Shown here: positions 1-7,939 of the stretch, one piece after another | How the letters are laid out: every line of letters begins with the position of its first letter | Numbering within the stretch: position 1 is the stretch's first letter | Source of the DNA: Bdellovibrionales bacterium | Lineage (GTDB): Bacteria; Myxococcota; XYA12-FULL-58-9; SYDY01 | Assembly (NCBI GenBank): GCA_005801425.1 | Contig: SYDY01000046.1 | Coordinates: 1 to 33,871 of the forward strand | Direction of reading: 5' to 3' | Length of the DNA: 33,871 nucleotides | Position numbers and translations under genes: made by a program | The notes under the pieces: generated by a model | Told to the model about the DNA's origin: nothing | The model's input: the letters and a program-made list of their open reading frames with translations, nothing else | The model's database searches: none

Positions 1-299
1 TGCAATGTCTTCAATGCTGATCCCGCATGGCGACGCTCAACCGGATTAGAAACAACAACTTCTAATCCTTGCGGTCCTCCATTTACATAAACGCTAAAAC
101 GTGCGGTATTTGAATCATTCCAAGCCCCATACTTCACAGCATTTTCCATCAATTCACCAGCCACCATCGCAATGCCTTCAATGCTATCGTACTGCTTAAA
201 AGCTACGCCAAGACAATTAAGAATCGATGACCTTAAAAGTTCGACATGCCGCCACTCATTAAATGCAGGTACTTCTAAGTTAAATATGGCCGGGAGCAT
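1..299 (-). CDS. Anti-sigma-factor-type histidine-kinase-like ATPase, 3' end beyond window
   Basis: About 99 residues are visible and the gene runs off the left edge. The segment MVAGELMENAVKYG matches the N-box (E-x-x-x-N-A) of GHKL/HATPase_c proteins such as RsbW and related small ATPases, which bind ATP and act as Ser/Thr kinases or anti-sigma factors in partner switching. The ATG at 299 is chosen because a strong Shine-Dalgarno (AGGAGG, on the minus strand) lies about nine bases upstream. The start overlaps the end of the upstream STAS gene by 20 bases, which implies translational coupling. The STAS partner and the SpoIIE-type phosphatase next door support the role. The target regulator is not visible. 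It resembles the small ATPase at 10602-11099 in the N-box region. Confidence 0.75.
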   Translation of the reverse strand, partial: MLPAIFNLEVPAFNEWRHVELLRSSILNCLGVAFKQYDSIEGIAMVAGELMENAVKYGAWNDSNTARFSVYVNGGPQGLEVVVSNPVERRHAGSALKTL

Positions 300-681
300 G
301 TGTTGGTTCCTCCTGTGCAATTCCAATTATTTCAAGAGCGCTATCGTCGCCAGCAAGCACATTCAACGCTTCAAAACTCGCGCGTTGCCAATGCAATGAA
401 CTGTTATAAATCAATTGCAAATGGATACTTCGAGAACGTGCCAATCGTACAAGTTGAACGATCGCGGTGATCGTCGATGAATTGAAATGTTCGATATGCT
501 CAAAATGAAGCACGAGATGCCGTGCTTGATCCACACAAACGCTCAAAACGGATTCAAAATACGGCAAAAGAATGGCGCCAGGATTTCTTGCATTGCTTTT
601 ACCATACAAATCTAAACGCATAAGTCCATCGACAGAGGCATCGGAAGTAATTTTGAGGTCGCCGTCTTCAATTGTCAGCAT
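280..681 (-). CDS. STAS-domain protein (anti-anti-sigma-factor-like)
   Basis: This 133-residue protein has the alternating strand/helix pattern of a STAS domain. The segment LHFEHIEHFNSSTITAIVQL sits where anti-anti-sigma factors carry the phosphorylatable Ser in a D/N-S-S/T context, here N-S-S-T at about residues 67-70. In the family, the unphosphorylated form binds the cognate ATPase/anti-sigma factor, and a PP2C phosphatase resets it. Start at 681 is supported by GGAAGAG just upstream on the minus strand. It overlaps the next gene (ATPase) by 20 bases and is divergent from the phosphatase gene at 847, so a complete kinase/STAS/phosphatase module lies here. Family assignment is from motif and context; which sigma factor or output it controls is unknown. 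Confidence 0.75.
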   Translation of the reverse strand: MLTIEDGDLKITSDASVDGLMRLDLYGKSNARNPGAILLPYFESVLSVCVDQARHLVLHFEHIEHFNSSTITAIVQLVRLARSRSIHLQLIYNSSLHWQRASFEALNVLAGDDSALEIIGIAQEEPTHAPGHI

Positions 682-736
682 GGCTCTTCCTCATTGTTAA
701 GATGGTTCTAAAAAAGTCACATCTCTATGGTCCGAC

Positions 737-794
737 CGAACTCACGCCACGTCAAGTACGAATAGAAAATTATACTTGACCTATCAGACGTTCG
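737..794. promoter_or_regulatory. Dyad-symmetric divergent control region between STAS and PP2C genes
   Basis: Two pairs of inverted elements share one centre at 765.5. GTCAAGTA at 751-758 mirrors TACTTGAC at 773-780, and CGAAC at 737-741 mirrors GTTCG at 790-794. Read outward, each strand therefore carries TACTTGAC, nine bases, then GTTCG. This could be a pair of back-to-back promoters read by the same (possibly alternative) sigma factor, or one large operator. The TTGAC in each arm resembles a -35 element, but no good TATAAT lies 17 bases downstream. A TATAAT on the minus strand at 768-773 falls inside the dyad. The symmetry is seen directly; the function is inferred. Confidence 0.55.
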
Positions 795-846
795 TTTTTC
801 CAACTTCGTGGTACCGCCCAAAAATGTGGTAAAGTAGCGATTAAGA

Positions 847-2181
847 ATGACAACATCTTCCGAAATATCCGCACCTTCACTCGGCGAAGGTCATGTTGAA
901 CCGCTCAAAGGCCTCGATATTTTTATGGGCGGATTTTGTGTTATCAGTTTTTTAACGTCAATTGTTGCTTGGAATTTGGGTTATACCAGTACGGCGTCAC
1001 CCATCAGTATTGCACTATTTCTCATCACCAATCTTTTAATCAGTCAAATTTCGTTTCGATCACACGCACCTTACAAAGTTGAAATAGGCCGAGCCATTGC
1101 AGGCGCAATCATCGCACCTGGAACGTTTCTTCTTGTTGATGGCTGGATGACAGGATGGTGGCCTGGGTTTCTAATCATGTGTCTCGGTGGATGCATTATT
1201 CTGGGCCTTCTTACCCAGAAACCTTTTTTCGGAGCACTTCTTGTTTTTTATTACAGTGTCTTATTTTTTCTCACTGCATACTTCGGGAACAACAGTACAA
1301 GCACATACCAATTGGCCATGAACATCGCTGTGATTGCCATGGTGGGCCTTACATTTTCACAAACTATGTCGTTGCTAGGACAATCGCTTCACAAAGAATA
1401 CCTACAGCGTATTGAACTTAAAAAGACGAAAGATGCCCTGTTTGCTGAAATGGCCGTTGCACAAGAAATTCAAACACTTCTTCTTCCACGTTCCCCCACA
1501 CTGCCATACGCTTTGGTTACAGGAAAAATGGTTCCTGCAACAGAAGTCGGTGGTGATTATTACGACGTCATTAAAACCCCATCTGGACGTCATTTTATCG
1601 CCATCGGTGATGTATCAGGACACGGCGTCACATCTGGCCTTACCATGATGATGGCACGTGCAAGCCTTGTAGGTGCGCTAGAATCGCTCCCCAATGCCAA
1701 TCTGGCAACAATTTATCAAATCGTAAATCAATGTCTCATGGATAATTTAGAACGCATGGCACTCGACTTGTACATGACCTTTGCTTTGATTGAATATGAA
1801 CCTGGAGGTATCTTTCGATCAGTAGGAAAACATCTTCCGTTTTTTATTTACCGGCGAAATGAAAATCGCATTGATGAAATTGAATTGCGGGGTACATGGC
1901 TCGGTATTATCGAAAAATTACCCCAAGAAAAACTTCCAGAGATAGAATTTTCTCTCCGCGAAGGAGATCGCCTGTTTCTCTATACCGATGGGAGTGTTGA
2001 GCATTTCAATAACAACAACAGCGAAATGTTTGGTAGTCACCGACTTCACGATCTGATCTTGAATGGGAAATCAGATAGCGCAGCAACACTCATCGAAAAT
2101 ATTTTAACATCCTTGCGCGATCATAGCCCCGTTTTTGAAGATGACGTAACTTTTCTTGTAGTGGATATGGGTACGGCGTAG
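847..2181 (+). CDS. Membrane-anchored SpoIIE/RsbU-type PP2C Ser/Thr phosphatase
   Basis: The 444-residue protein has roughly six hydrophobic segments between residues 24 and 180, then a short charged linker (YLQRIELKKTKDALFAEM) and a C-terminal PP2C domain of the SpoIIE/RsbU class from about residue 205. Metal-binding motifs are visible: EVGGDYYD, IGDVSGHG, LFLYTDG and the terminal DDVTFLVV. The family dephosphorylates STAS-domain anti-anti-sigma factors, and the membrane part probably senses or localises the signal. It is divergent from the STAS/ATPase pair, which are its likely partners. No clear Shine-Dalgarno is seen before the ATG. It ends six bases before the converging reductase gene, leaving no room for a terminator. 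Confidence 0.9.
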   Translation: MTTSSEISAPSLGEGHVEPLKGLDIFMGGFCVISFLTSIVAWNLGYTSTASPISIALFLITNLLISQISFRSHAPYKVEIGRAIAGAIIAPGTFLLVDGWMTGWWPGFLIMCLGGCIILGLLTQKPFFGALLVFYYSVLFFLTAYFGNNSTSTYQLAMNIAVIAMVGLTFSQTMSLLGQSLHKEYLQRIELKKTKDALFAEMAVAQEIQTLLLPRSPTLPYALVTGKMVPATEVGGDYYDVIKTPSGRHFIAIGDVSGHGVTSGLTMMMARASLVGALESLPNANLATIYQIVNQCLMDNLERMALDLYMTFALIEYEPGGIFRSVGKHLPFFIYRRNENRIDEIELRGTWLGIIEKLPQEKLPEIEFSLREGDRLFLYTDGSVEHFNNNNSEMFGSHRLHDLILNGKSDSAATLIENILTSLRDHSPVFEDDVTFLVVDMGTA

Positions 2182-2187
2182 ACGCAA

Positions 2188-2919
2188 TTATCCCATCACC
2201 ACCCCACCCCCAGCATGAAACACATTGCCCGTGCTGTAGGTGGCTTGTGTAGCCACCCAATAAATCATCTCTGCAACTTCATGGGCACTTGCTATCCGTC
2301 CCATAGGGACACGTTTCAGAAGCATATTTTTTTGTTCATCCGTAAGATCTCTCACCAAATCAGTATCGATGACACCAGGTGCCACTGCATTGACACGTAT
2401 GCCACGCTTAATGCCCTCAAGGGCCAGTACTTTCACAAGACCTATCAGTCCGTGTTTGGAAGCAACGTACGCCGATGCCCCCGCATGCCCCATAAACGAC
2501 GAAGCCGATGCCACATGCACAATGCTACCACCACGATCCCCCATGCATCGCAGCGCAGCCCGCGACAGATAAAATGGCCCATTTAAATTCGTGCCCATTA
2601 CAGCATCCCAATCCGCATCTGTGGTGCGCGATACCAATGCACTTACTTGAATACCTGCATTACCAATCACAACATCAAGCGATTGATACTTTTCGTGTGC
2701 TTCATCAGCCAATGCCTCAACCTGCACTGGATCACGAATATCAGACTGAACACACAACACGCTTCCATTTTTGGATTCAATCTCTCTTTTTAAATCCTCG
2801 GCGAGATCACGGTTTTTGAGATAACTTGCCACCACATGGTAGCCGTTTTCTGCAAACAGAATTGCCGTCGCCTTACCAATGCCACGCGTTCCGCCGGTGA
2901 CTAAAACTGTTTTATCCAT
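2188..2919 (-). CDS. SDR-family oxidoreductase, FabG-like (3-oxoacyl-ACP/CoA reductase)
   Basis: This 243-residue classical short-chain dehydrogenase has the TGGTRGIG cofactor loop at residues 8-15, NAG at 87-89, and the S138/Y151/K155 catalytic set, which coincides with the numbering of E. coli FabG. It should reduce or oxidise a keto/hydroxy group with NAD(P)H. The open frame extends upstream into the preceding gene, but the ATG at 2919 gives the normal family N-terminus and lies four bases after the enoyl-CoA hydratase-like gene's stop. It is the last gene of the eight-gene biosynthetic operon, so a tailoring reductase acting on the carrier- or CoA-bound product is more likely than housekeeping fatty-acid synthesis. 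The exact substrate cannot be read. Confidence 0.85.
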   Translation of the reverse strand: MDKTVLVTGGTRGIGKATAILFAENGYHVVASYLKNRDLAEDLKREIESKNGSVLCVQSDIRDPVQVEALADEAHEKYQSLDVVIGNAGIQVSALVSRTTDADWDAVMGTNLNGPFYLSRAALRCMGDRGGSIVHVASASSFMGHAGASAYVASKHGLIGLVKVLALEGIKRGIRVNAVAPGVIDTDLVRDLTDEQKNMLLKRVPMGRIASAHEVAEMIYWVATQATYSTGNVFHAGGGVVMG

Positions 2920-2923
2920 TCCA

Positions 2924-3679
2924 TTAGCCCGCGTGTTTCGGCCGATTAAGAAGTTCACGAAAAACAGCCAGCTCACGATGCCAACTTGCCGATGCGATAG
3001 GATCGCTATGATCATGCAAAAGACTTTTCATGGCAGCCACACCTTTTCTCGGCATCTCAAAAAATTTACGGCAGATCCCATCGATCTCCTCGTCAATATT
3101 GGCATTGGATGCCAATACATGTGCCAAGCCACATGCATAAGCATCCTGCGCATTCATGGTACGCAATCCCAAAAGCAATGCTTTCGCACGCGATGATCCC
3201 ACAGCCTCAACCATGCGAGCCACACTTCCCGCAGTGGTTGTCCATCCATGATTGACCTCAGGAAAGCCAAAGACTGTGTTGCTTTGACACACGATAAAAT
3301 CGCAGTGCAATGCCAACTCAAAACCACCACCGATACACGCACCCTGCACTTTGGCAATCACGGGCACAGGAAGTGCCCCCAGTGCCCTAAATGCGATGGT
3401 GGCATCTCGCATAAATAGTTCAACTTCGATTGGAGAGCATCCAGATAATAATTTCAAATCGCCACCGGAACAAAACGATGACCCTTCTCCTGCAATAATC
3501 ACAGCACGGGTAGCACCCGATCGCGCGCGCATGGTCAATGAAGGCAATATCCCGTGCATCGCATCAACAACTTCTCGATTGATCGCATTGTGACATTCAG
3601 AACGACGAAACGTTAGAATATCAACAAAAAAATGGTCGATCTGCGTCGCAGTACATGTCATGACATCATGGCTTCCCAT
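2924..3679 (-). CDS. Enoyl-CoA hydratase/isomerase (crotonase) family protein
   Basis: The 251-residue protein has the crotonase core: the oxyanion-hole segment CSGGDL at 70-75, ACIGGGFELAL at 114-124 and FGFPEVNHGW around E141. E141 aligns with the first catalytic Glu (E144) of rat crotonase, but the second (E164) is replaced by Ala167. A simple syn-hydratase is therefore doubtful, and isomerase, decarboxylase or another crotonase chemistry is possible. The start at 3679 is chosen because its ATG overlaps the TAA stop of the aldehyde dehydrogenase gene (TAATG). The longer open frame upstream would run inside that gene. The FabG-like gene follows after four bases. Family is certain; reaction is not. 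Confidence 0.82.
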   Translation of the reverse strand: MGSHDVMTCTATQIDHFFVDILTFRRSECHNAINREVVDAMHGILPSLTMRARSGATRAVIIAGEGSSFCSGGDLKLLSGCSPIEVELFMRDATIAFRALGALPVPVIAKVQGACIGGGFELALHCDFIVCQSNTVFGFPEVNHGWTTTAGSVARMVEAVGSSRAKALLLGLRTMNAQDAYACGLAHVLASNANIDEEIDGICRKFFEMPRKGVAAMKSLLHDHSDPIASASWHRELAVFRELLNRPKHAG

Positions 3680-5109
3680 TATAAAATCTCCAACCCCGGA
3701 TGATCCGTATCGCCCCACAAAGACACCAAACTTCGTCTTGCCAATTCACGCTGCGTACATTCAAAAATCAAAACCTGCTCGCGGCTCGTTTTTTTCCAGA
3801 AGGCATGACTTTCGCCAAATGGACCACCGCTTCGACCAGGACCACCCCACGGCGATGCAAATTCAGGGATCATTGAATGTTCATTGTTCACAAGGAAAAG
3901 ACCCGTACGTTGCACAGACGCACTCAGGCGCTCGATCAAAGCGCCATCATCGGACCACATCGAAAATCGTAAGCCAAATGGATCTCTTGAAATTCTGTGT
4001 TCAATCTGTGTTTGAGCGATCTCATCGTTAGAACTCAAACGAAAAACGGGGATCAAGGGATAACCTATTTCATCGTGAAGCAGAAGGCACTTGTCGAGAT
4101 GGACACTATCGGCCCTCAAAGAAACCACCGTTGGTGCAACATAAACACCGGCAGGATCTCTCTCAAGCGACGCATTCATACGATAACCACCGATAAGGAT
4201 CTCACCTCCGCGCGCAACAGCATCATGAAGACTTTTTTCAAAGTCATCCAAACGCAATACCGGTGTCAAAATGCCGAGACTTCTATCATTTTCAATGGTT
4301 CGAAATGCATTGCGGGCCGCATGGACCAATCCAGAAACAAAATCATCATAAACAGCATCATGCACCAAGAATTTTTTAGGAATAGGACACGGCTGTGTCG
4401 AAAAATCGAATGCACGGGAAGCACTCGCAATGGCGTTTGTCACATCAGCATCTTTCCAAACAAGGCACCAATCGCTTCCTTCAAGCTCTAAAATCGTTTT
4501 TTTCTGATGGATTGCCGCTTGGCTTAAAACAGAAGCACCCGTTTTGGCATTTCCAAAAAAAACAATGGTATTGACGGCACTTTTATCCCAAAGTGCATCA
4601 AGAAATTCTCTCGATTTTCCGGTAAAAACCTGTACAAGCCCATCGGGTAAGCCATACTCCCGCAACGCGGGCCTTATTGCAGAATCAATCACAAGATGAA
4701 CACCCGCATCATGCTCAGGCGCACGAATAAGAACACCATTGCCCGCCAACAAAATAGGGAAAAGTGTTCCAGCATTGATCGTGGGTGAATTGCCCGGCGT
4801 AACAAGTGCCACGATCCCATCGGCCCGCCGGATTGATATCTCAAAGGTCGTCGTTAAACGCTTCACATCGATCATATCGCGTGCCGCAATCAGAAGACGC
4901 GCTTCTTCACTTTGCGCAAGAACCCATGGGGCATAGCGTTTTGCCAAAACATCTGACAGTCCATCTTCACGCAAACATCGAAAAATATCGTGCTGCTTTG
5001 CATGCAGAAATTCACCTGCATGGGATAGGATCTGTGCACGATTTTTGATGGGAGTGCGCGCCCAGATCTCCGATGTCGATTTAAGATGTTCCCATGAAAA
5101 ATCAATCAT
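3679..5109 (-). CDS. Aldehyde dehydrogenase superfamily protein
   Basis: This 476-residue protein has the ALDH landmarks in order: VTPGNSP (the Asn of the oxyanion hole), FFGNAKTG (cofactor-binding turn), LELEG with general base E208, and the nucleophile C241 in STQPCPIPKK. The catalytic residues are intact, so oxidation of an aldehyde to acid, or CoA-acylating chemistry, with NAD(P) is expected. The ATG at 5109 overlaps the TGA of the type III PKS gene as ATGA. A longer in-frame extension reaches 5226 but lies inside that gene. It sits in the halogenase/PKS operon and may oxidise or reduce an intermediate there. It was considered as a LuxC-type acyl reductase, but its motifs fit classical ALDH better. 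Confidence 0.85.
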   Translation of the reverse strand: MIDFSWEHLKSTSEIWARTPIKNRAQILSHAGEFLHAKQHDIFRCLREDGLSDVLAKRYAPWVLAQSEEARLLIAARDMIDVKRLTTTFEISIRRADGIVALVTPGNSPTINAGTLFPILLAGNGVLIRAPEHDAGVHLVIDSAIRPALREYGLPDGLVQVFTGKSREFLDALWDKSAVNTIVFFGNAKTGASVLSQAAIHQKKTILELEGSDWCLVWKDADVTNAIASASRAFDFSTQPCPIPKKFLVHDAVYDDFVSGLVHAARNAFRTIENDRSLGILTPVLRLDDFEKSLHDAVARGGEILIGGYRMNASLERDPAGVYVAPTVVSLRADSVHLDKCLLLHDEIGYPLIPVFRLSSNDEIAQTQIEHRISRDPFGLRFSMWSDDGALIERLSASVQRTGLFLVNNEHSMIPEFASPWGGPGRSGGPFGESHAFWKKTSREQVLIFECTQRELARRSLVSLWGDTDHPGLEIL

Positions 5110-6152
5110 GAATGCCATCCATCGAGAATCAACAGTGTAGAAATAATGCCCGGCCCCAAAGCAAAAAGTCCCAGACGATTTTCTTGGATCATCTTGGCAT
5201 CCAACGCCCGTTCTAATACCAAACAAAGTGATGCTGCCCCCACATTGCCAACATCATCAAGAACAGATTTCGACAATTCCAAGCTTTTCGCGTGTTCAGG
5301 GCATCGACCCGACAATGTATCCATCAGAGCTCTTCCACCCGGATGAAACAAAACAGCACCCTCTTGCATCCATTTTTTCAAAGAGGAAGGAACTTCATCC
5401 CCAACATGATGCCGAATGCCATTGCCTACAGAAATAAACGGCGACCCTGAATCATCAACGGCCAAATCGTTATCAACGAGTGTATTGGGCCACATATGCG
5501 ATTTAAGTGAAGCATTTTTCCAAGATCGAGATTCAGATTTTTCATTTCTTCGCAACACCATCGAAGATGCAGCATCCGAAGACAGAGCATGGGCAACAAT
5601 TTGGGAGACATCCGGTGGCTTCATGAACCACGCACATCCCCCATAGCTTCCCATGGCATCCACACACACCACAGTCACTTCATCATATTTGTCATCGGCC
5701 ATCAGAAGATGCGCCAAATACAAAGCATGCGTAGGACCCGCACACCCTAACCCCGCAAGATCAAAACAGACAGCATCGGGATCAAACCCCATACGGATAG
5801 CAACACGCCTGCTCAGCGATGGAAAACCTTGATACGTGCTGCTGACAACGATCAATGCGCCGCTGTTTTCAGGTCTCCATCCTCCATTTTTCATTTTTAA
5901 AAGACAGCGTTCTGTCAGGTCGAAAACGGCTTGATTGACATGCTTCTCCCATCCCAACTCATTCAATGCATCTGGGTTCCATCGTTCCCAATAGCGTTGC
6001 TTAATCCCTGATCGATCGTAAACAAAGGTTGTTTGTCGCCTCGCTTCCGTCCAGAATTCATCATCATTAAAACGCGTACGAAGATGATCTGCGAGATCTT
6101 CTTGGTAGATCCGATGCTGACCCAATTCCGTAGACAGGTGGGTGATATACAT
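5106..6152 (-). CDS. Type III polyketide synthase (chalcone-synthase-like ketosynthase)
   Basis: The 348-residue protein has thiolase-fold motifs of type III PKSs: FDLAGLGCAGPTHAL with nucleophile C137, LFHPGGRAL with H270, and DDVGNVGAAS with N303. The His-to-Asn spacing of 33 equals that of chalcone synthase (303/336), whereas E. coli FabH has 30. Such enzymes take a CoA- or carrier-bound starter, extend it with malonyl-CoA, and cyclise the chain. The ATG at 6152 follows the halogenase stop by one base, and the end overlaps the aldehyde dehydrogenase start. The operon suggests a pyrrolyl or other aminoacyl-carrier-derived starter. A divergent KAS III that transfers an acyl group cannot be excluded. 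Confidence 0.77.
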   Translation of the reverse strand: MYITHLSTELGQHRIYQEDLADHLRTRFNDDEFWTEARRQTTFVYDRSGIKQRYWERWNPDALNELGWEKHVNQAVFDLTERCLLKMKNGGWRPENSGALIVVSSTYQGFPSLSRRVAIRMGFDPDAVCFDLAGLGCAGPTHALYLAHLLMADDKYDEVTVVCVDAMGSYGGCAWFMKPPDVSQIVAHALSSDAASSMVLRRNEKSESRSWKNASLKSHMWPNTLVDNDLAVDDSGSPFISVGNGIRHHVGDEVPSSLKKWMQEGAVLFHPGGRALMDTLSGRCPEHAKSLELSKSVLDDVGNVGAASLCLVLERALDAKMIQENRLGLFALGPGIISTLLILDGWHS

Positions 6153-6153
6153 T

Positions 6154-7665
6154 TTACATCCTAAATGTACGACGTGGTGCAATCACCGTATGTTCTGAAC
6201 TAAAATCGGGAAGATCATCGTTGATGTCCTCAGCACGTATCCACCGCATCATGGAAAAATTTTCACGACCAAATTCACGGTAAAGTTTTTCTTCAAAATC
6301 GGTAATGGCCTGATCGAGTTCTGGATTGTTATCCGTGAGAACAAGCGAAGCGCGAATAGCATTGTCTTGAATCGCCAAGTAGGCCGCATCAACTCCTTGA
6401 TAATCTTTGTATCGATTAAAAATTTCCCATGCGATATCGCGCGCTTTACCTTCTTCAATATGCAAAGGTCCATCGGTGGCCAAACTTGTTCGCATTTTCT
6501 TAAGGACATCACTGGGTTCACAAAAACAATCACCCGCCAAAAGATCGATCATACCCTGGCGTGTTTTTCCTTTGGTCATGAAGCTAAAAAATGCAGGAAA
6601 CCGCCAAAAGTAGCGGATAAGATCTGCCGCTGCACTCTGACCGAGTTCGCTAAACTGTGTGAATTCGTAAAACGGTTTTTTGAAATCACCCGTACGAATA
6701 CCCTCCACAATGGCTTTTGCAGCCGCTCTTCCTTCCGCAAATGAAAATGCAACACCGAAAGAAAAAATAGGATCAAAAAATTTATGGGCATCACCCACAC
6801 AAATCCATCCGTCACCAACAAAGGGATCGCAACTGTAGGAATAATTGCGGATCACACGCACCGATTCGACCTGTTTGGCATTTCGAAGACGATTCTCCAA
6901 ATCAGGATTGATATGGTGAAGTCCCCACGCCAAAACTTCTTCAGGTGTTTTACCATGGGCTTTGTAGGTATCGGTGGGAATGACAACGCCAATGCTTGTT
7001 ACAGTCGACGATAAAGGAATAAACCACGACCAATGCAACGGCTGCCCGTAAAAGATGACCGTATCTTTTCCTAGCTGACCTTCTTCACGAAATGCGTTTT
7101 CGTATTGCGAAAATATAGCCATTTGACGAGAAAATTTATTGATAATACGTGGTCCCGCGACACCGAGATGCGCCAAAAATGTTCCTTGACCACTGCAATC
7201 AACAACGCATTTCGCATAGATCTCTTCTTCTTCACCATTTTCATGCGTGCATTTGACGCCTACTACGCGCGCGCCATCGCGTAATACATCCGTGACACGT
7301 GCTTGAATGTGCTCTGCCCCTGCAGATTTTGATTCGCGTTGCAGTATTTGGTCAAATTCAGCACGACGTACTTGCCATGTTGGACGGGGAACAGGAATAT
7401 AAAATTGATTTTGACCATTATGGCCAATCACTTTAACACCCATTTTTCCCGGAAAATCGATGCGGTCAAATTCTTCTTCAAGATGCAATTCGCGAACAAT
7501 ATCACCCGCCGCCCCCGTCAAAGATTCACCAATATGGTAACGAGGTAATTTCTGATAATCGATGACCAATGCATGAAGACCCATTTTTTCGAGCGTATAT
7601 GCGCAATAGCTTCCTGCGGGTCCTGAACCGATGACAACTACATCAGGATTTTTCCGTGTCTTCAT
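6154..7665 (-). CDS. Flavin-dependent halogenase (PltA/Bmp2-like)
   Basis: This 503-residue flavoprotein begins with the FAD-binding loop VVVIGSGPAG at residues 9-18. It has FPGKMGVKV with K74 where halogenases keep the catalytic Lys (K79 in PrnA), and the diagnostic W-x-W-x-I-P motif as W212-S-W-F-I-P217. A second flavin motif, GDAHKFFDPIFSFGV, lies in the middle of the protein. The family uses FADH2, O2 and chloride or bromide to halogenate aromatic rings. The start is set by a strong Shine-Dalgarno, GGAGGAG (minus strand, 7671-7677). Longer in-frame starts would overlap the carrier-protein gene. The carrier, adenylation and dehydrogenase genes upstream suggest that a carrier-bound pyrrole is halogenated. 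No flavin reductase is encoded in the window. Confidence 0.85.
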   Translation of the reverse strand: MKTRKNPDVVVIGSGPAGSYCAYTLEKMGLHALVIDYQKLPRYHIGESLTGAAGDIVRELHLEEEFDRIDFPGKMGVKVIGHNGQNQFYIPVPRPTWQVRRAEFDQILQRESKSAGAEHIQARVTDVLRDGARVVGVKCTHENGEEEEIYAKCVVDCSGQGTFLAHLGVAGPRIINKFSRQMAIFSQYENAFREEGQLGKDTVIFYGQPLHWSWFIPLSSTVTSIGVVIPTDTYKAHGKTPEEVLAWGLHHINPDLENRLRNAKQVESVRVIRNYSYSCDPFVGDGWICVGDAHKFFDPIFSFGVAFSFAEGRAAAKAIVEGIRTGDFKKPFYEFTQFSELGQSAAADLIRYFWRFPAFFSFMTKGKTRQGMIDLLAGDCFCEPSDVLKKMRTSLATDGPLHIEEGKARDIAWEIFNRYKDYQGVDAAYLAIQDNAIRASLVLTDNNPELDQAITDFEEKLYREFGRENFSMMRWIRAEDINDDLPDFSSEHTVIAPRRTFRM

Positions 7666-7681
7666 TGTCTCTCCTCCATCG

Positions 7682-7939
7682 CTATGCATTCGCATTTAAC
7701 GACATGATAAATGACGCCATCTTTTCGATGGATGAAAAATTTTCAGGACGCACTTCCTGGTCAGGAATTTTCACATGAAATGTTGATTCGAAAAAAACGA
7801 TCACCTTCTGAATGGACATCGAATCGATAACACCAAGATCCAAAAGAGGCGTATCCTCTCGGAGATCTCCCGCATTCCCGTGTAAAAGCTCTTGTGCAAC
7901 ATAAGTATAAATAGCCGCTTTAACTTTCGATTTTTCCAT
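7682..7939 (-). CDS. Acyl/peptidyl carrier protein (stand-alone, PltL-like)
   Basis: The 85-residue protein has the carrier-protein pattern LLDLGVIDSMSIQKVI, in which Ser40 would receive the 4'-phosphopantetheine arm. The protein is acidic around the Ser and has the usual helical layout and length. Its ATG at 7939 lies inside the 3' end of the adenylation gene (20-base overlap), which fits coupled production of the pair. In pyoluteorin, prodiginine and bromopyrrole pathways the equivalent protein holds prolyl and then pyrrolyl while dehydrogenase and halogenase act on it. No phosphopantetheinyl transferase is present in the window, so it must be primed by an enzyme from elsewhere. Confidence 0.88.
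   Translation of the reverse strand: MEKSKVKAAIYTYVAQELLHGNAGDLREDTPLLDLGVIDSMSIQKVIVFFESTFHVKIPDQEVRPENFSSIEKMASFIMSLNANA

Noticed and set aside
768-773. TATAAT on the minus strand as a sigma-70 promoter for the STAS gene.
   Set aside because: No TTGACA-like -35 lies at 16-18 bases upstream, and the hexamer falls in the middle of the larger dyad, so it was not listed separately.
3679-5109. LuxC-type acyl-CoA reductase in a luminescence-like cluster.
   Set aside because: Motifs are those of classical aldehyde dehydrogenases and no luciferase or LuxE gene is present.
5106-6152. FabH/KAS III housekeeping ketosynthase.
   Set aside because: The His-Asn spacing of 33 and GLGCAG motif fit type III PKS, and no other fatty-acid genes surround it except a FabG-like tailoring gene.
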